From Flavobacteriia bacterium 40-80 (GTDB lineage Bacteria; Bacteroidota; Bacteroidia; Flavobacteriales_D; Crocinitomicaceae): a stretch of DNA of 64,000 bases. Position numbers and translations under genes: made by a program. The notes beneath the pieces are model-generated. The model did not search any database. It had not been told where the DNA came from and worked only from the letters and a program-made list of their open reading frames with translations. Below are positions 62,139-64,000 of this stretch, one piece after another; positions within the stretch are counted from its first letter, which is position 1; every line of letters starts with the position of its first letter. The stretch spans positions 35,960-99,959 of the forward strand of contig MKVF01000022.1 of the NCBI GenBank assembly GCA_001899145.1, written 5' to 3'.

Positions 62139-62374
62139 CAAACCTGTTTGATTTCAATATTTATTCATTTTTAAGAAACAAGAGAGTTTGTATATAAAAA
62201 ATGAGAAACAAAATATTTTGATTACAATATTTTTAAAAATAAGAGAAGCAAAATATTTTGATTATGAAAAATGAGAAACAAACCTATTTGATTTTAATAT
62301 TTGTTCATTTTCAAGATACAATAGGGTTTGTATATAAAAAATGAGAAACAAAATATTTTGATTACAATATTTTA
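62139..62374. repeat. Direct repeat, two copies of about 96 bp, 140 bp apart
   Basis: Copy 1 (62139-62234) and copy 2 (62279-62374) align at an offset of exactly 140 bp. Their right halves (tttgtatataaaaaatgaga and onwards, about 48 bp) are identical, and the left halves differ at several bases. Between them is a third, partial copy of the inner unit (62240-62265, with gcaaaatattttgatta). The block fills the gap between fic and the recombinase, has no coding capacity, and contains the fic promoter region next to copy 1. Confidence 0.85.
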
Positions 62375-62416
62375 TAAAAAATGGAAGACAAACTTTCTGA
62401 GTTTGTCTTCAAAAAA

Positions 62417-63343
62417 TTATCTCAACGCTTTGAACATCTGCTCAATTGCTTTCTTTTTCTGTTCCATATTTGGATGAACGTAGAGATTGAGCGTTGTGCT
62501 GATGTTGGAATGCCCGAGTAAAACGCTGACGGTTTTGTAATCGCATTTACTTTCAATGCACCTTGTGGCAAAACTATGTCGCAATCCGTGGAATTTTATT
62601 TCGGGAATTTCAAGGTTCTTTATCAGGTTTTTGTAATAACTGCGATAGGTTCTCGGTTCTGTGGGTTTGGCATCGTTGGTCAGAACGAAAAAATTAGGAT
62701 TTACGATTTTTTTAAACGGTTTCAACATTCGCAATAAATCTCTGCTCATCGGGATTTCACGTATGGAATTTTTAGTTTTCGGAGTATCCAAAAGCAATTC
62801 GGTTCTTCGTTTTCCGTCTTCGATGACGTAAATCCTCTGAATGGTTTTACGAACGTGAATAATACCGTTATCCGTATCTATATCTTCCCAAGTCAAAGCA
62901 CAAATTTCGCCAATTCGCATTCCCGAAGAAAGGCAGATATAAACACCCAGATTCCGAAACGTAAAATGTTCCTGAATATAGTTCATTACCTTTTTTTGAT
63001 GTGTTTTGGAAAGCACTTCAACGTGTTGACTTTCCCGAATTGTAGGATATTGAATTTCAAACGGCTCGTAGGAAATCCATTTGTTTTTGGCTCCGAATTT
63101 CAGCACCATTTTCAGCACAATAAGAATATCTTTGATACTCTTTTGACTCAATCCCTGTTCCAATTTTTGAAATACAAATTTCTGAACCTGCTGTTCTTCA
63201 ATTTCCTGTAAACTCCCGAATATAGGCAATAAGTGATTTTCAATCAGCAAGACGTAAGCCGAAAAAGTTGATTTTTTTACATACTGCTTTTTGTCTGTTT
63301 TCCACAATGCTACGATTTGTGTGAATGATTTTTTTGTTGTCAT
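62417..63343 (-). CDS. Tyrosine recombinase, probable hsdS invertase
   Basis: 308 residues, the size of small XerC/D-like integrases. All catalytic residues are present: Arg143 (SSGMRIGEICAL), Lys near 189-191 (TPKTKNSIREIP), His252 and Arg255 (FHGLRHSFATR), His278 (LLGHSNISTTL) and the nucleophile Tyr288 (LNLYVHPN). An N-terminal SAM-like core-binding domain covers about 1-100. It lies between fic and an oppositely oriented hsdS. Recombinases in this position in Bacteroidota and Mycoplasma invert or shuffle hsdS segments. An island integrase is the alternative, but no attachment site in a tRNA is seen. Confidence 0.9.
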   Translation of the reverse strand: MTTKKSFTQIVALWKTDKKQYVKKSTFSAYVLLIENHLLPIFGSLQEIEEQQVQKFVFQKLEQGLSQKSIKDILIVLKMVLKFGAKNKWISYEPFEIQYPTIRESQHVEVLSKTHQKKVMNYIQEHFTFRNLGVYICLSSGMRIGEICALTWEDIDTDNGIIHVRKTIQRIYVIEDGKRRTELLLDTPKTKNSIREIPMSRDLLRMLKPFKKIVNPNFFVLTNDAKPTEPRTYRSYYKNLIKNLEIPEIKFHGLRHSFATRCIESKCDYKTVSVLLGHSNISTTLNLYVHPNMEQKKKAIEQMFKALR

Positions 63344-63356
63344 AAATTCTTTTTGA

Positions 63357-63375
63357 TTAAGATTAAAAATCTTAA
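63357..63375. repeat. Perfect inverted repeat upstream of the recombinase
   Basis: TTAAGATT (63357-63364) and AATCTTAA (63368-63375) flank a 3-base spacer, 14 bp upstream of the recombinase start. It could be an autoregulatory operator or part of a recombination site. Confidence 0.5.
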
Positions 63376-63446
63376 AGGTATTGCCTTTGTTTGTTTATCG
63401 TCAAGGTTGGAAATTAGTGGGAGAAAAACTCCTCAATGTGAGATAA

Positions 63447-64000
63447 GGAGATAAAATTTTTGACGTTCCAAATTTGAGATTTCCTGAATTTACAAGGGAT
63501 TGGAAAGAAAGAAAAATAAAAGATTTAGGAAATTTCATTGGAGGAGGAACACCTGATACAACTAATCAAAAATTTTGGGAGGGAAAAATTCCTTGGGTTT
63601 CAAGTTCGGATATCGCAATTGATGATATTCATAATATTTTGAAAACAAGATTTATTACCGAAGAAGCAATAAAATCATCAGCTACTAAACTTATACCAAA
63701 AGGAGGAATAGTTATGGTTTCAAGAGTTGGAATCGGAAAGTTTGCAGTTGCTGATGAAGAACTTTGCACAAGCCAAGACTTTACTAATTTAGTAACTACT
63801 GAAAATGAATATTTTCTTTGTTATTATTTCAATGCTCGTTCAAATAAGTTTGTTAGATTAGGTCAAGGAACATCAATAAAAGGATTTACAACACAAGATA
63901 TAAAGTCTGCAAAATTTTTCATTCCTCAATTAGATGAACAACAAAAAATATCTTCTTTTTTGAGTTTACTCGATGAAAAGATAACTTCATCAATGAAAAC
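63447..64000 (+). CDS. hsdS specificity-subunit cassette without a start codon, cut by the window edge
   Basis: The frame opens after a stop at 63444-63446 and runs to the window edge (184 codons). It encodes VPNLRFPEFTRDWKER, the conserved N terminus of Bacteroidota HsdS, then a target-recognition domain (LGNFIGGGTPDTTNQKFW and KIPWVSSSDI) and the conserved helix region starting IPQLDEQQKISSFLSLLDEK. There is no ATG or GTG before the conserved part; the first in-frame ATG is about 270 bp downstream inside the domain, and only a TTG within NLRF is a possible start. It is opposite in direction to the recombinase, fic and hsdR. The features fit a silent HsdS cassette. Confidence 0.85.

Noticed and set aside
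62139..62374. CRISPR-like array
   Set aside because: The repeat unit is irregular, with unequal spacing and two main copies, and no cas genes are present.
62417..63343. Recombinase as the integrase of a phage or tRNA-integrated island
   Set aside because: No phage genes and no tRNA fragment are nearby; hsdS on one side and fic-hsdR on the other favour an hsdS recombinase, though this cannot be excluded until the right flank is seen.

Overview
The window looks like a piece of a Bacteroidota chromosome, most likely Flavobacteriales. The evidence is type IX secretion (T9SS) sorting domains, RemB-like and PorE-like envelope proteins, the long form of IspG, DUF4175 and DUF4292 family proteins, signal peptides ending in FSQ/FGQ/SAQ, starts without Shine-Dalgarno sequences, and promoters of the TTG-N17-22-TAnnTTTG type. 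A Crocinitomicaceae/Fluviicola-like host is my guess from gene content and cannot be proved from the sequence. Most of the window is ordinary, moderately AT-rich core DNA. The right end (about 57.9-64.0 kb) and a patch around 27.8-29.4 kb are visibly more AT-rich.

Layout. 1-8.5 kb: 3' end of a helicase-like gene, two exported proteins (one a T9SS-targeted metzincin protease), maf with ferritin, RNase R, an orphan LytTR response regulator, a 595-bp AT-rich gap and rpiB. 8.5-11.3 kb: a TlpA-like thiol reductase diverges from an ECF sigma factor whose downstream partner looks like a membrane-spanning anti-sigma factor ending in a gliding-motility/T9SS type B domain. 11.3-20.5 kb: tRNA-Cys, folB-gltX, then DUF4175, an RsbW-like ATPase, ybeY, mnmG and a methyltransferase. 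Three ParB-binding parS sites (two perfect 16-bp palindromes and one near match) lie within 2.3 kb here, which suggests an origin-proximal centromere region. 20.7-27.8 kb: ispG, an MmcQ/YjbR protein, a sulfatase overlapping its own apparently exported formylglycine-generating enzyme, an S4 protein and an ALDH7-type dehydrogenase. 27.8-36.4 kb: an orphan DUF2235 lipase, a large T9SS amidase, a TetR/methyltransferase divergent pair with a visible operator, small proteins, tRNA-Leu and an acyltransferase. 36.4-50.7 kb: a TPR protein plus a PorE-like OmpA protein, cysS, a compact dut-nucleotidyltransferase-TPR-DUF4292-EnvC operon, and cysQ followed by two RemB/Wzi-like outer-membrane barrels. 50.8-57.9 kb: an OlsF-like bifunctional acyltransferase (aminolipid synthesis), fabF, a methionine-type aminotransferase overlapping an omega-amidase, and two poorly characterised genes.

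The right end is a type I restriction-modification locus: hsdR, a Fic AMP-transferase and a complete tyrosine recombinase on the minus strand. Facing away from the recombinase on the plus strand is an hsdS reading frame with no ATG, GTG or upstream start. This is the arrangement expected of an invertible, phase-variable specificity system, with the expressed hsdS and hsdM probably beyond base 64000. A 140-bp-spaced direct repeat lies between fic and the recombinase.

The two most interesting units are the sigma/anti-sigma pair with the secretion-type C-terminal domain (9801-11232) and the recombinase-associated hsdS cassette (62.1-64.0 kb). The parS cluster is the clearest non-coding signal.
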